Assembly: GCA_030762175.1 (NCBI GenBank)
Contig: CM060833.1
Coordinates: 166,957,001 to 167,021,000, forward strand
DNA from: Metallyticus violacea
Taxonomy: Eukaryota > Arthropoda > Insecta > Mantodea > Metallyticidae
Direction: 5' to 3'
DNA length: 64,000 nt
The position numbers were made by a program, and so were the translations under genes. The notes under the pieces are model-generated. The model did not search any database. It saw nothing but the letters and a program-made list of their open reading frames with translations, and was not told the origin of the DNA. Below, piece by piece: positions 44,960 through 56,084 of the stretch (position 1 is the first letter of the stretch; each line of letters starts with the position of its first letter).

Positions 44960-45790
44960 TTTTGATGCTCTTATCAAAGTAATCGCCGTTGGATGCGTTT
45001 CTGCCAGTCTTCAAAAAGCCGCTGAAATCCATTTTTGATTGGAACTTTAAAATCGCCTTCGTAACCTTCACCAATGCTTCTGATGATGGAAAATATCTCC
45101 CACGAAGACACCGGTGCTAAATATGGACTATAGGGAATGTGAGGGACACACTTCACGTTAACTTTTGTAAGATATTCAGCGATAAAATTTGTATGGGGCA
45201 GCATCATGCTTGTTGCATGGAGATATCTCTGTAGTATTGCCTAGTTTACAGTAGTGTGTGTAAGTACAGTAAACCATTCCTTGAGTCTTCTAAAAATTAG
45301 ACGACAATAACTTTCCCAGCAGAAGCAACCACTTTTTCTGTATTGATGAACATTTGCTCTCAGGATGGAAATTATATCGCAGTGATTACCTTTGACGTTA
45401 TCAGCTTTTAGAGAATCAGCAACGTTGGAACGCACCCGCACAAACACGTGGCACCCCCCAGTGAAATTTTTACAATTTCTGAAGGTGTTTTTAATGTTAT
45501 TCAGCGATCTTCTCTCATAATGACAGCAGCGGTGTTAATGTTTTCTTCCTTAGAGCACAAACTGGTGCCCGGGTCCACCTTTCTTTGAAATTGGTGGCCT
45601 CCCCTCTTGAAACATTTAAACGATCCTCGACCTATAAAGCAGAACCAACTCTTCAAAGGTCTCCTAGTGCATAGACCTCAGCTGAAGATTTATTGAGACG
45701 GAAGCAGAATTTCGCTGCAGATATTGATCGTCGTGTGTCACTTCTATTTTCCTGTAAGTGGAACTGAACATGTCTCAACTTTCATACTTT
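44960..45790 (-). pseudogene. Mariner-type transposase, decayed over its whole length (fourth mariner type)
   Basis: Reading the minus strand from about 45750 downwards through several frames gives AKFCFRLNKSSAEVYALGD (N-terminal domain), then GRPPISKK and NINTAAVIMREDR followed by ITLKTPSEIVKISLGG (second helix-turn-helix). Further on is a WFTV/GMVYC-like strand, then at 45190-44975 AEYLTKVNVKCVPHIPYSPY followed by LAPVSSWEIF and NGFQRLFEDWQKRIQRRL. That last part is the third-Asp region and C-terminus of a mariner transposase. In PYSPYLAPVSSW the catalytic Asp of the family's SPDLAPSD has been lost. Many frameshifts; TIRs not located. Confidence 0.8.
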
Positions 45791-45929
45791 TCACAGGAAG
45801 TGATGACAACGAAACTAAGTTAAATTAACAAGAGAAATTATGCATGCAAAAAGTTATAATTATTCTTTATTGAACAGTCTCGTAAGATATTTTTCATATT
45901 GACGTAAAGCACTATTTCGATATATTCGG

Positions 45930-46221
45930 GTCGGTCCTGGTGGTGTAGTGGTTACCATATTTGCCTCCTAAACCCAAGATCGCGGGTTCGAACCCGGCCA
46001 GGACCGATGGATTTTTTCGGGGCATAAAAATCCTAAGTATGGCTTCCTTCGGAAGGGAAGTAAAGCCGTGGATCCCGTGACGTATTTTTACGGCAAGAAA
46101 AAGAACCTCAAGCCTGAAAGAGAGGCCTCTGAGCAAAATTTATCGGCCGTTTCACGCCCTGAATTGAATGGGACGCTGATGACCTGAGATGTTAAAGAGC
46201 GTCCATAAATAAAACAATCAA
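45930..46221 (+). repeat. SINE-B, best-preserved copy
   Basis: The 73-nt head at 45933-46005 keeps paired acceptor arms ggtcctg and caggacc, an A box (tggtgtagtggttaccat) and a B box (gggttcgaaccc). The body follows to gagcgtccataaataaaaca. The 13-bp repeat tcgatatattcgg is perfect on both sides (45917-45929 and 46222-46234), marking a young insertion. Confidence 0.95.
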
Positions 46222-46234
46222 TCGATATATTCGG

Positions 46235-47174
46235 AGCTGTATTTCTAATTCCCGGTAGTACTTCAAACTTAGCTTTCCTTGGACTATTAGATTTAACTTT
46301 CTTTCGCAATACTAATATTAGAGGAAACAGTGTCAACATAAAAGCGAGGCTAGAGGCATACGTGATATTTTTCGGGAGGGGGGAAGGGTTGATTCTTTCT
46401 ATGCAGTTTGAAGGTTTTTACTATCAGAAATGCAGGCCGGCAGGTATTACAGCGTTAAGACGCACAGTATAAAACGTTTCAATGTTTTCTTATTGTTAAT
46501 GTACGTGTTTGCTGAAATCCACGTTGTTTCTGTTGTTCAGCAAATATCGATACTTTGAAGAAGGTTCACCCCATTGTTCTCCACAGAAAAATTGTTTTAC
46601 CTCAGCTCTGTAAGTAGTTTTGCCGGGTAGATTACACTTTTATTTGCTTGAACCTAGCTCTTCCAATTTCCTTAAAACCCTAAAAATACCCGTGAGGACA
46701 GCCCGTGCAGATTACTTTCAGTAAGTCTGAAGTCGCACTTATACTACAGTTCATGTAACAACTTTGTGCTTTCAGTGCAAAATATTGAAAAGAATGACTT
46801 TGCAAATATTGAGACACATGCGCATTCTTGTTCGTTTCTAAGTTGTTTTCGTAAATTACAAAAGTTTGCCTGTTTTTTTTTCACTTGATTTTTACATAAA
46901 TTCATTACCGATATATTTCCTAATATTAATTAAAATATAGCAATCATTGTTATTACATATATTATGCTATAAATTGACCCTGTTTTTACTTTCAGGCAGA
47001 AAGGTTTCTAATTTAAACGCAGATATAATGTAACTTAATTAATATAACCCTGACTTACGCTAGCCTAGGATGGTATTAAACAACACAAAACGTTATTTTA
47101 CGAACTAATTAATTTTTATAAGCTTATTCATCGAAACTTTGTTTACTTTTTAGCGAATTCCAATTTTTTAAATA
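46235..47174. other. AT-rich intergenic DNA, nothing recognised
   Basis: No supported signal. Confidence 0.5.
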
Positions 47175-47438
47175 GAGTTTAATGCCCGTTTTTACTACTG
47201 AGGCATCCAGTCGGTGGACACTGATGATACATGAAATGAAATGATAAATTGGGAAAGGATTTTATAAGGAAGGAAACGTTCCAGGCCTAAGTTTAGGGTA
47301 CCTCCCCGGCATTTGTCATTTATAAGGACTGACGAAAACCGGGGAAAAAAAAACCTCAGTCAGGAAGAACGGTCCTCACGGAATTTGAACCACCCGTTCA
47401 CGAGTCCGCGCCTTAACGACTTCGGTCATCCGTGGCAG
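47175..47438 (-). repeat. SINE-A copy
   Basis: Minus strand, from taatgcccgtttttactact to a head ending tcatccgtggcag. The B-box area lost several bases (gaatttgaaccaccc), so this copy is moderately old. Confidence 0.9.
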
Positions 47439-47539
47439 TGCGAAATCCCGAATAAATGTAAGTCATTGCGGTTGTACCCATGTATTTACTTTTGAATGAT
47501 CTCCACCTATCCTACCTACCTACGAATAGGGGAAAAAAA

Positions 47540-48310
47540 ATTATAAAAATGTTAATCAGCAAAATTGGACCTTTGGGGGTGGGGGTTAATCTAAATCAAA
47601 AATTAAAAAAAGAAAAGAAGAAGAAAGAAAAATCGCTCTAGCGGCCGCAATTTTTGCTTTATCTCAACGAAATTTGGTGGATTTCTTTAAAATAAATTGA
47701 TAAAATTAGCTTCCGAAAATCAGGGCAATCGGGCCATTAAGGGTGGAGATTAAAGCAAAAATTTTAAAACCGCTCTAGCGACCGCATTTTTTGTAAAGGA
47801 AAAAACAGTAGGTATATACTATTAAAATAAAATACGACAAATAGTTTCTAAAAATAAGTAAAATCGGATTATTAGAGGAAGATATACCTAAAATCTGAAA
47901 TTTCAATATTGCTCTAGGAGCATCAATAATTATTCTTTCACAGAAAAATTCTGCATTACCATTTAAATCAAATAAGAAAAATAGTTTTGAAAATCAGATT
48001 ATTAGCAGGGTTACCCAAAATTTAAAAATCTCTCTAGCGGCATTATATTTGGTTTTTTTTTTTTCGCAACGAAATTCCGTATACAACATTTAAATAAAAT
48101 AAGGAAATTGTTTCTGAAAATCAGGTACTATTTGGAGTGGGGTTGAACAAATCTAGCGTCATCATATTTGTTTCTTCACAATCAAATTCGGTATATACCA
48201 TGTAAATAAAATAAGAAAAATTATTTCCGAAAATTAGGGAAATGAAAACATTAGGAGTAGAGATACACTTGAAAACCGATATTTAAAAGCGTTCTTGCGT
48301 TTAATTTTCT
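47540..48310 (+). repeat. Degenerate tandem array, six units of 120-139 bp
   Basis: The marker gctctagcg or a variant recurs at 47635, 47772, 47911, 48031, 48151 and about 48287. Between markers each unit repeats the same order: an A/T-rich tttctt-caacgaaattcggta segment, tttaaaataaaataag-aaa, a ttccgaaaatcagg segment, attaggagtggag and aaaatttaaaa. Units diverge strongly from each other. No coding potential seen. Confidence 0.8.
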
Positions 48311-48824
48311 CTATAGCGTTTTAAAATAAAAGGACACATGAGTTCATAATATAAACAGTATTTATAATTATGCATGTGTTTTATATTTAACAAAAGTATC
48401 GTCATGAAGATAGTAAATATGAAATATTAATCTAACATGTGTTTTAGTATTATATTTGTATGTAAGAGCGGTTTGTAATAACCTTCAGAAAACGTTTACG
48501 TTACATGTTAATAACATTTAAATTAAATTTCAAAGCCACTGAAAATCGATGTAACTTTCGATTGTTTTTATTTACTTAGTACATTGCAACTGTTTTTAAA
48601 TAGTAACATGTTTTTGTTTTATTGAAACATATGAACATCATCTTAAATACACAATGTAACTCGAAACTTTCTGCTATTTCTCCCTATTTTAGTGAATGAA
48701 AAGATGATACAACAAGCTCTCAGTTCATAAACATGGTTATATTTAAACTTTTTTAAAAATACACAATATAGTTTATCTATCAGTGATCGTGCTTTTCATT
48801 AATAGTATACCATTAATTTTGTGG

Positions 48825-48865
<41 letters not shown>

Positions 48866-50071
48866 TCTAAAATGTGGTTTCTCCTTTGTAATACTTATAG
48901 ATTGCAGGAATTTTAATTTTGTTCCCTTAACACCACGCAGATATGCCATAACTTATTTCATTTCATTTTATTAATAGGACCTAATTTGGATTTTATATTC
49001 ACTTTTATTAAAAGTTATGTAACTCGGTGAGGTATTCGCTTAGTTTGTGCAGTTCCCGCGTGACGAAATTTTTAAGAAATGAACATATATATCTATCGTA
49101 CTACGATAATATACTTATAGTTATTAAAACACGAATGCGAAGTTTCGACTTGAGCCTTGGTGAGCGAGCGTATTAAATGAGAGTTGGTAAAAACTGTATA
49201 TTTATTTTAAAAAATTGAATTTTAGCGATATTGGGAGCTGCGAATATCGTCGCATAGTAGAAAACAAAACACTGTAAGCGATTATGTAGGCCTAGTTGCC
49301 ATAACTACGAAATATACAAATGAAAATATATCTATATTGAAATAGATTTTATTGGTAAAGGCAGCATGCAATAAATATGTATTTTAGTATAGCAGTAAGG
49401 AAAAATGTTATTTGTATTATTTTGGCATACTAAATACAACATACCTATAAAAAATAATTTTCACAATTTCAAATATTTGAATAAGCTGGAACTCTTTGAC
49501 AATAAGCATTCTTGTGCAAGTAACTCTTCTCTAAACTTTCTCTTGCAGCCATAGAAATAAGAACATATCATACGTTTTCTTCAAACAATGCTATAAAATT
49601 AAATTTTTGGAACAATTTCGATTTGAATAATGATTAAAGTAGATAGTGGACCTAAATAGGATCATAACAAATATTCGAAACACAACAGCCACCAACAAAT
49701 TGCGTCCACATGCACTATATAAAAAATATGCTTTTTAACACTGACAACGGAGTCAATCACTCTATCTTTTAATTGTTTTGATAATAACTGAGGTTGGAAA
49801 ATCTACAGTGGCTCTATCTCTTTATTACCAACCGTTATTGATTACTACTTAAGAAGTAACATGAACTTTTTTTGTCTTTCTGTAATCTTCAATTGTTTGT
49901 TTACTTCATTCGTAAAGAACATTTAGATTTGCTTCCAGTCACTTGCATGACGCATTACCACAAGAAACAGAACTGAAATTCATTATTCTTTATAATTTAT
50001 TGCTCTATACTTTATCAGCTTGTTGCCTCGAAGTCAGTAATGAAACATTAAGTGCAAAAATTCATTAGGAA
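48311..50071. other. AT-rich intergenic DNA with an (AAT)n microsatellite
   Basis: The (AAT)n run is at about 48829-48862. Otherwise nothing is supported. Confidence 0.5.
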
Positions 50072-50335
50072 AAACCGACACGGGTGAACGAGATAGTGAA
50101 GGCACGGACTTAAGAGCGTCAGGTCTGCGGTTTGATCCCCGCTAGTACCGTCCTCACTGAATGAGTTTTCTTTCAGGTTTTCCTCGGTCTTCATTAATGG
50201 CAAGTGCCGGGGAGATACCCTAAGCCTGGAACGCTTCATTCCTTAAAAAAATATTTCCCACTTTATAATTTTATGTCCTATATGCAGTCAGGGGCTACCT
50301 CTTGTAGTAAAAACGGTCGTTGAACGCTGTTATTA
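50072..50335 (+). repeat. SINE-A, diverged
   Basis: Head accgacacgggtgaacgaga with B box cggtttgatccccgc, body with gccggggagataccctaagc and end tagtaaaaacggtcgttgaa. Several CpG sites have decayed. Confidence 0.88.
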
Positions 50336-52000
50336 AATAAATTGATTAAAAAATAACAATTGTATCATTTTATAGTTTAGCAATTTTATTGCATATTTTC
50401 AAATTTTCTATATAGATTCCAGTAATTTTTTGGAACATACCTACTCATAGGAAACTAATTTTAACAGCAAATATAGAAATCTTCGGAGCGTAAGCCAAGT
50501 GTTTCAGAAAAAGAAGCAATTAAAAATAATTTCTGCGGTTTTTCACTAGAGCAGCTGTAATCTCTTTGTTCGCAATATTTTGTGAAAATATTACCATAGC
50601 AACTTCAATTTCTGTTCTTATAGGGTTAATTAAAATATATCTATTGACTACAGCTACATTTTTATTGAAATACCCTCATCATGTAAGCAGAGAGAAAATA
50701 CTTTTTAAACATCATTCTCCAATTATTGCTTAGATAATTAACATATACTATACACAGTGCATATTTATTCGCACTTATTGTATATTAAGTTAGCTCTAAA
50801 AGTTTGAAATATTAAAACTGAAGCACAGAGAGATGTTTTGAGCGATTAAAACTCTATTGTAGAAATCTTCAGAAATTTTTAGAGTTGATTCTGAAAAAAC
50901 TATGCTCTACTACCACTAAGCAAAGTCCAGTCTTTTAGATATATGTTTCGCTACCGCTTCTTTCGGCCAAATCAAATCCGTAAGCTGTCAACATTATTTG
51001 ATCGTCAGTAAGAAAGTGCTGTACTGGTAATTTTTAATTAAATTTTCCTTAATGTAATTTAAAATTTATCTTAAATTGTGAAAGCTGACAATAATAGGGT
51101 CATGAAAAAGCTAAGGAATGCATTATGCTTTATTATAAACTATTTACCTACATCAATACAGTGTTTTAGATATTTCTCTGTAAGCTCAAAGAACACAATT
51201 CTTTCTTAAATAGTGCATAGAAACTTCAAGTAAATTTCTAGAATTTGCAAAATACACCCTTTAGTTGTGCTTTATCAGGATGGGTCCGGAAGCCCATAGA
51301 TCTTAAGTAAAGCCCTCGGCCGTCATCAAACACCTTCTTAATAAAAACTGCAATCTCAAATGCAGTGATGAATGGGATTTTTGTGCGGCTATTGTGTCCA
51401 ACTCCATATTACTCAGAAAACTTTCTATAAAGAACGCTTATCAATTCCATTTTTTGCTACACATTTAAAGTAAAATATGTGCTTTCGCTTGTTAGTAGGC
51501 TATTTTAGCTCAAACGCTTCCTAAGTTTAAATTTTCTTAGAATTCTTCAAATTCTAAATGAAGTTTTCTTATATATTTCTGCAGCTTTTTGATGCGCTTT
51601 AGAGGAATTCATTTTAAATATTTCCTTTAAATTTTCATCAGCAACGGAGGCATTTTCTCAAATATTTTGGTAGAATATGAGCTTTCTTTCAAAATACAAT
51701 GTTTTCTAAAGTTATTAAGGCTGTTAGATAAGTACGTACTCCTGTTATAATCTTTAAGTTGAAGACCTCCGTAGCTCAAATTTAAATACTGGATAAGTTT
51801 TACACTAAAAAGCCTTTGGTTTTAATTAAATTTTACTTCATTGAACTCCAAACGTTTCAGAAATTGCACATGGACGTAATTTTAGTTTTAGATACATTTC
51901 CTTGAAATGAGAGTAATTGTGCAGTGAAATCTCAAGAAAAATAGAAACGTGTAATAATACAACTGTATTTCTCTCTCTCTCTCTCTTGAATATTTTCTTA
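50336..52000. other. AT-rich intergenic DNA, nothing recognised
   Basis: A (CT)n run is present at about 51971-51986. No other supported signal. Confidence 0.5.
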
Positions 52001-52069
52001 CGGTAAGTTAATCATTTCTCCCACTTTTCAACGGAGAACATTTTTGTGCATGAAAGTGTTTGAGAGAAC

Positions 52070-52592
52070 TTGATCCCAAGAATTTCTAAAGCTAACACGA
52101 ATACTTGCATACCAAAAGATCTATTCCTTTTTCTCTTTCAATCCGTGGTCATTGTCTTTGTAACAACTTTTGACAAGTATATTAAAAACTTAGCTCAAAA
52201 GTTCCAAGACCAAAAGTATCCTTCCTCTCTTTTAAAATCCCGTATAATCCCAGCCCACAAAACTTTCCAATGCAAACCTAAAACTTCTAATAAGAACTTC
52301 ATCAACCTTGTTACTACTTACGTGCCTAAAATTGAAAGCATCAGACCTATTTTGAAAGAATGTCATGATACTTCGTTAATGCACTCATCTCTAAATTTGT
52401 ACCCCGCCTTACTTTTAGAACACCCCCTAACCTTAAAAGTATATTTCGCCGAAACCTATCTCCTCCGAATTTACCGCGTCCCTTGATGGCTCATATCCTT
52501 GTCAACAACCTAAATGTAAAACCTGTGCACTAATTATGCGTGCCATTCATTCCGCAGCCCTAATTTATCCAGAGAATTAAACCTTTCTTCAT
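52070..52592 (+). pseudogene. PLE-1 reverse transcriptase C-terminal part and linker
   Basis: The open frame reads FQDQKYPSSLLKSRIIPAHK (thumb-like end of Penelope reverse transcriptases), then VTTYVPKIESIRPILKECHD. Shifts of frame follow, and from about 52481 a new frame gives DGSYPCQQPKCKTCALIMRA. The CQxxxCxxC pattern just before the endonuclease is usual in Penelope-like elements. Frameshifts make it inactive. Confidence 0.65.
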
Positions 52593-52910
52593 TTGCTACC
52601 TGTTCTTACAAGAACGTCGTATTCCTACGTGTTATCTTGCAAGCTTTGTAAAGCATTTTACATTGGTTTAACTTCTACTGTTGTTTCGCTACGCATGAAC
52701 AATCATAGACGTTCTGTTAAAACCAAGTCTCCCTTGCCGGTTGCCCAACATGCCTTATCTCACTGTAAGGATTTTTATGATGCTTTTAATCTAACGCTTA
52801 TTGATGCGTTATCTACACAATGCTCTGAAAGTTTACTCAGAGATAGAGAAATGGCAGCTATAGTTTTACATAAAGCGCATATACCACCTGGTTTAAATCT
52901 TACGTATTAA
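52593..52910 (+). pseudogene. PLE-1 GIY-YIG endonuclease domain
   Basis: The frame reads TSYSYVLSCKLCKAFYIGLT then STVVSLRMNNHRRSVKT. The paired SYVL...FYIG strands, the following Arg (LRM) and the His (NNHR) are the GIY-YIG signature with the C--C insertion seen in Penelope-like elements. It continues LPVAQHALSHCKDFYDAFNL and RDREMAAIVLHKAHIPPGLN, where the downstream Glu (REMAAI) may be the metal-binding residue. The domain would nick target DNA for retrotransposition. It is continuous for about 105 codons although the upstream part is broken, so this copy is fairly recent or was under selection late. Confidence 0.78.
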
Positions 52911-53078
52911 TGTATTTATATTCCCTCTCTATCTCTCTCACGTTGTTTGTTTAATCTGTTTCCATGCATTATGTTATCTTTGATAATCAATATTTATTTT
53001 TACCGCCTTCACATGTCTTCTTGTCTTAGAAAAACTCAGAAAGTTGAGAGAAACTCTTGTGTCTATCTACGTGTTATC

Positions 53079-53118
<40 letters not shown>

Positions 53119-53610
53119 TAGCTATAAATCAGAATCTTACACTAATGTAAAACAATTTTTAGCATTGAAAGGACCGAGTCCGTCACTGAAATACAAACCC
53201 CCCACTGACTTGTGCGGCATGTTGAGTGCCTTGTCTTTTTATGCACTACACGGAGGCGTGTCGTTTGATGTTCACGGAACTTGTGTAAGAAAACGGGCAC
53301 ACACTGACTGTGTTTTATCAACTGTAATAAGAAGTTGTAATAACGAAATAAGATTTCAGTCTCTGACTTTTATCTAAATCAGCAGTTCTTAGCACTTTCC
53401 AAATAAGCACGTGAACATGACGGATGTAATCAGCTAGTTTTTAAAACAGTAATTGTATTGCTTTTAAAATAATATAATTGTATTTTAATGCAAGTCATTC
53501 GAAATATGGCGAAAATTGTGTGACTATTTAAGTGTTTTGTATATTTCTGCTTCACTAGTTTTTGTTATTTTAAGTGCATTGTTCCAATAGTTACTTTTTA
53601 TTGTATTAAA

Positions 53611-53880
53611 CGTTTGCTTTTTTCTTGACTTGTTACTTTGAAATTTTTTACTATTTTTCTATTGTTCTACTATTTTTATTCTTTGCTTTCTCAGATTATT
53701 CTAATATGTTTTAATTAATATATTTAAGATTTTTGTTATTTACGCTTTCCATTATTTCTTGTATTATGGCAACTATTCAAGATAACATAATGAAATGTGG
53801 TTTAATTAATGTAGGCCCATTCTGAGCAATTAGCTTAAAATACAGCGCACATTTGTCTTCCTTTCTTATAGTGCTATTGC
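53611..53880. other. AT-rich DNA between the two Penelope-like copies
   Basis: Probably retroelement tail; no separate feature supported. Confidence 0.4.
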
Positions 53881-54102
53881 TGATGTTTGTGCTAACGGAA
53901 TCTGCCGTTGTCTGCTATAGCTCCTAGGACGCATAATCAAATTTACTTATTCAGATATCACAACTCCCAGCAATTTCTGCGTATGGCCTTCAATAATAGT
54001 AGTATTTGCAGCAATTTCACTTTTCTAATTTATTTACTTTTATTAAAATTTTTAGCATGTTCTGCCAAATATATTAAGGTACCACTGTTAACAGTACCTT
54101 GT

Positions 54103-54403
54103 GACCGCCACGGGTGGCCGAGGTCGTTAAGACACGGACTCGTGAGCGGGAGGTCTGCGGTTCGAATCCCGCCAGGACCGTCCTCCCTGACTGCGGTTTT
54201 TTCCAGGTTTTCCTCAGTCTTCATAACTGGCAAATGCCGGGGAGGTACCTAAACTTAGGCCTGGAACGCTTCCTTCCTTAAAATATATATCCTTTTCCCA
54301 ATTTATCATTTCATTTCATGTATCATCAGTGTCCACCGCCTGTGGTGCCTCAGTAGTAAAAACGGGCGTTAAACACTACTCAAAAAAAAAAAAAAAAAAA
54401 AAA
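54103..54403 (+). repeat. SINE-A inserted in PLE-2
   Basis: Well-preserved copy: head gaccgccacgggtggccgag, B box cggttcgaatcccgcc, end gtagtaaaaacgggcgttaa and a long A tail (54382-54405). Flanked by aacagtaccttgt at 54090-54102 and 54404-54416. Confidence 0.95.
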
Positions 54404-54416
54404 AACAGTACCTTGT

Positions 54417-54694
54417 CGGTCCTGGTGGTGTAGTGGTAACCATGCTTGGCCTCCTAAAGCCAAAATCGCGGGTTCGATCCCAACCAGAACCGGTGGATTT
54501 TTCGGGCGTAAAAATCTTAAGGAAGGGAAGTAAAGCCGTGGGTCCCGTGTCGTACATTTACGGCACGAAAAAGAACCTCAAGCCTGAAAGAAAGGCCTCT
54601 GAGCAAAATTTGTCGGCCGTTTCACGCCCTGAATTGAATGGAACACTGTTGATCTGAGATGTTAAAGAGCATCCGTAAATAAATAAATAAAATG
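54417..54694 (+). repeat. SINE-B inserted directly after SINE-A, same target site
   Basis: Head cggtcctggtggtgtagtgg, B box gggttcgatccc, body with a ~20-bp deletion (the tatggcttccttcgg block) and tail aaataaataaaatg. It lies between the second (54404-54416) and third (54695-54706) copies of the aacagtaccttg target repeat. Confidence 0.95.
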
Positions 54695-54706
54695 AACAGT
54701 ACCTTG

Positions 54707-55430
54707 ATACCTGCGAATAATTTATTAATTTCTCTCAACCAAAATCGTCTTCGCAAACTTTCGCGGTTATATACCCAATCAGTTTACATGTCTTTCTGTC
54801 AAAACTTTCCACCACCGGTTTTAGCGTCGGCTCCTGAGAGCACTTCGATTCTCACTTTACCTCGTCCACCCAACTCTACTCCGTTACTGCACATTGCATT
54901 TGCAGCATGTACTTCTCCTGCCAATAAAATTGCAGTGCTTAATTTATCTTCTGTTCCGTTTCTCACGCCGATATATTGCTTCTGTAAATAGGAGTAGCAT
55001 TTGTCTTAATTTAGTTTCCGATAGAGTAACATTTTACCCGAATTTAAGATGGCATTACTGTCTATTGACAAATTAAACCTTCTCAGCCTATGTCAGATAT
55101 CTCTTCTTGGTATCTCAAGTTTCACCACCTTCCAAAATGAGCCTATTTCTTTACCTTGCAGCCGCCCTTTAGAAAATTTTACTTACCTATTTTTAAGTTT
55201 GATCAGTGGTTGTAAATTTCTAGATAAGAACACCCCGGAAGATAGTTTCACACGAGAAATCAGCATTTAAAAGGTTATCTAATAATCCTAATTTAATTAT
55301 TCTTCCGGCCGATAAAGGATCCTCAGCAAGGACTACAGGGCAGCTGTACTGCCGACAGCTTGATGATGTCACTATTGTCTTCCGATCCTACAGTTAAGAT
55401 GTAGTTTGTTGCTTCTTCTGGTACAGCAGA
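54707..55430 (+). pseudogene. PLE-2 N-terminal region and start of reverse transcriptase
   Basis: After the SINEs the reading runs LRKLSRLYTQSVYMSFCQNF and, in another frame, SLPCSRPLENFTYLFLSLIS. At about 55275-55400 it gives FKRLSNNPNLIILPADKGSS and GQLYCRQLDDVTI. The LIILPADKG motif is the conserved start of Penelope-type reverse transcriptase (usually -V--PADKG-), normally followed by a Y--E---L-D---Y segment. Several frameshifts; truncated shortly after. Confidence 0.65.
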
Positions 55431-55735
55431 AAGACTTAGTTAGTTCTTAAGGCATCGTTCTAGTTATTCCTAATGCCCCTTGCACTCTCTTCATATTATT
55501 TCTCCTTGAAATTCATAAAAAGAACTGTCCAGGCCGCCCGATTCCCCTACAGGACGCTTTTCTGCCCTAGCAGATTACAGTCATTTTTTACACATGCACA
55601 CAAAGGGAAGAACTCAAGCGGTTCGAAATATAGGGAAATTTGTGTAAGTATTAAGTGTTTGATCTATTTCTACTTCTTGTTCTTGTTATTTTAGCTGCAT
55701 TGTTCCAACGGTTTCTTTGTTTTTCATTTTTATTA

Positions 55736-56084
55736 AATGGAAATATTTTGACATTTCGCATGTTAAAAAGCAAGGCGTTTTCCAGACACTTATGAATCCT
55801 ATTTAATAAAAACACATATAAACTTAATGCAGCAAAGCCTTTATTATTTATTACCTAGACTATAGCAACTCATTTAATTGACTGTTTGAAAATCTATGCC
55901 AAGTGCTAAACAGAAAAAGAAGAACCTTACATGCTGAAGACATTGTCTATTAAATTCTACTTGCTGAAATCAAGGACCCAGCAAGAAGGACCAGTACAGC
56001 TGAGATTTAATTTAACGTGCGTTAAATGATGTTGTCCGTGAAGTTCCGTATTTGAACCTACCCTTTTTATACATGTTTATAACT
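55736..56084. other. Intergenic DNA, nothing recognised
   Basis: No supported signal. Confidence 0.45.

Larger units (their letters stand above)
52068..53610 (+). mobile_element. PLE-1: Penelope-like retroelement, 5'-truncated copy
   Basis: Carries the end of the reverse transcriptase reading, a linker with a Cys-rich segment, a GIY-YIG endonuclease and a 3' tail that includes a (TA)n tract at 53084-53112. The tail segment 53498-53600 is repeated at the end of PLE-2 (55622-55722), which ties the two together as the same family, head to tail. Confidence 0.7.
53880..55735 (+). mobile_element. PLE-2: Penelope-like retroelement, internally deleted, with two SINEs inside
   Basis: Begins upstream of the SINEs with text such as NSQQFLRMAFNNSSICSNFT. 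After the SINEs it continues LIPANNLLISLNQNRLRKLS and reaches the reverse transcriptase start (about 55290-55400). It then jumps to the family's 3' tail (55622-55722, shared with PLE-1). The catalytic YADD part and endonuclease are therefore deleted in this copy. Confidence 0.65.

Noticed and set aside
45933..46005. tRNA gene call on the SINE-B head
   Set aside because: The head is followed by the SINE-B body and flanked by target repeats, so it is a retroposed copy. The anticodon arm is poorly formed.
54030..54252. Open frames with GFEPxxSRSRVRxLTTSAT or LVSGRSAVRIPPGPSSL text (also 6031-6399, 16176-16496, 22062-22301, 29379-29635, 39274-39550)
   Set aside because: Translations of SINE-A in either strand.
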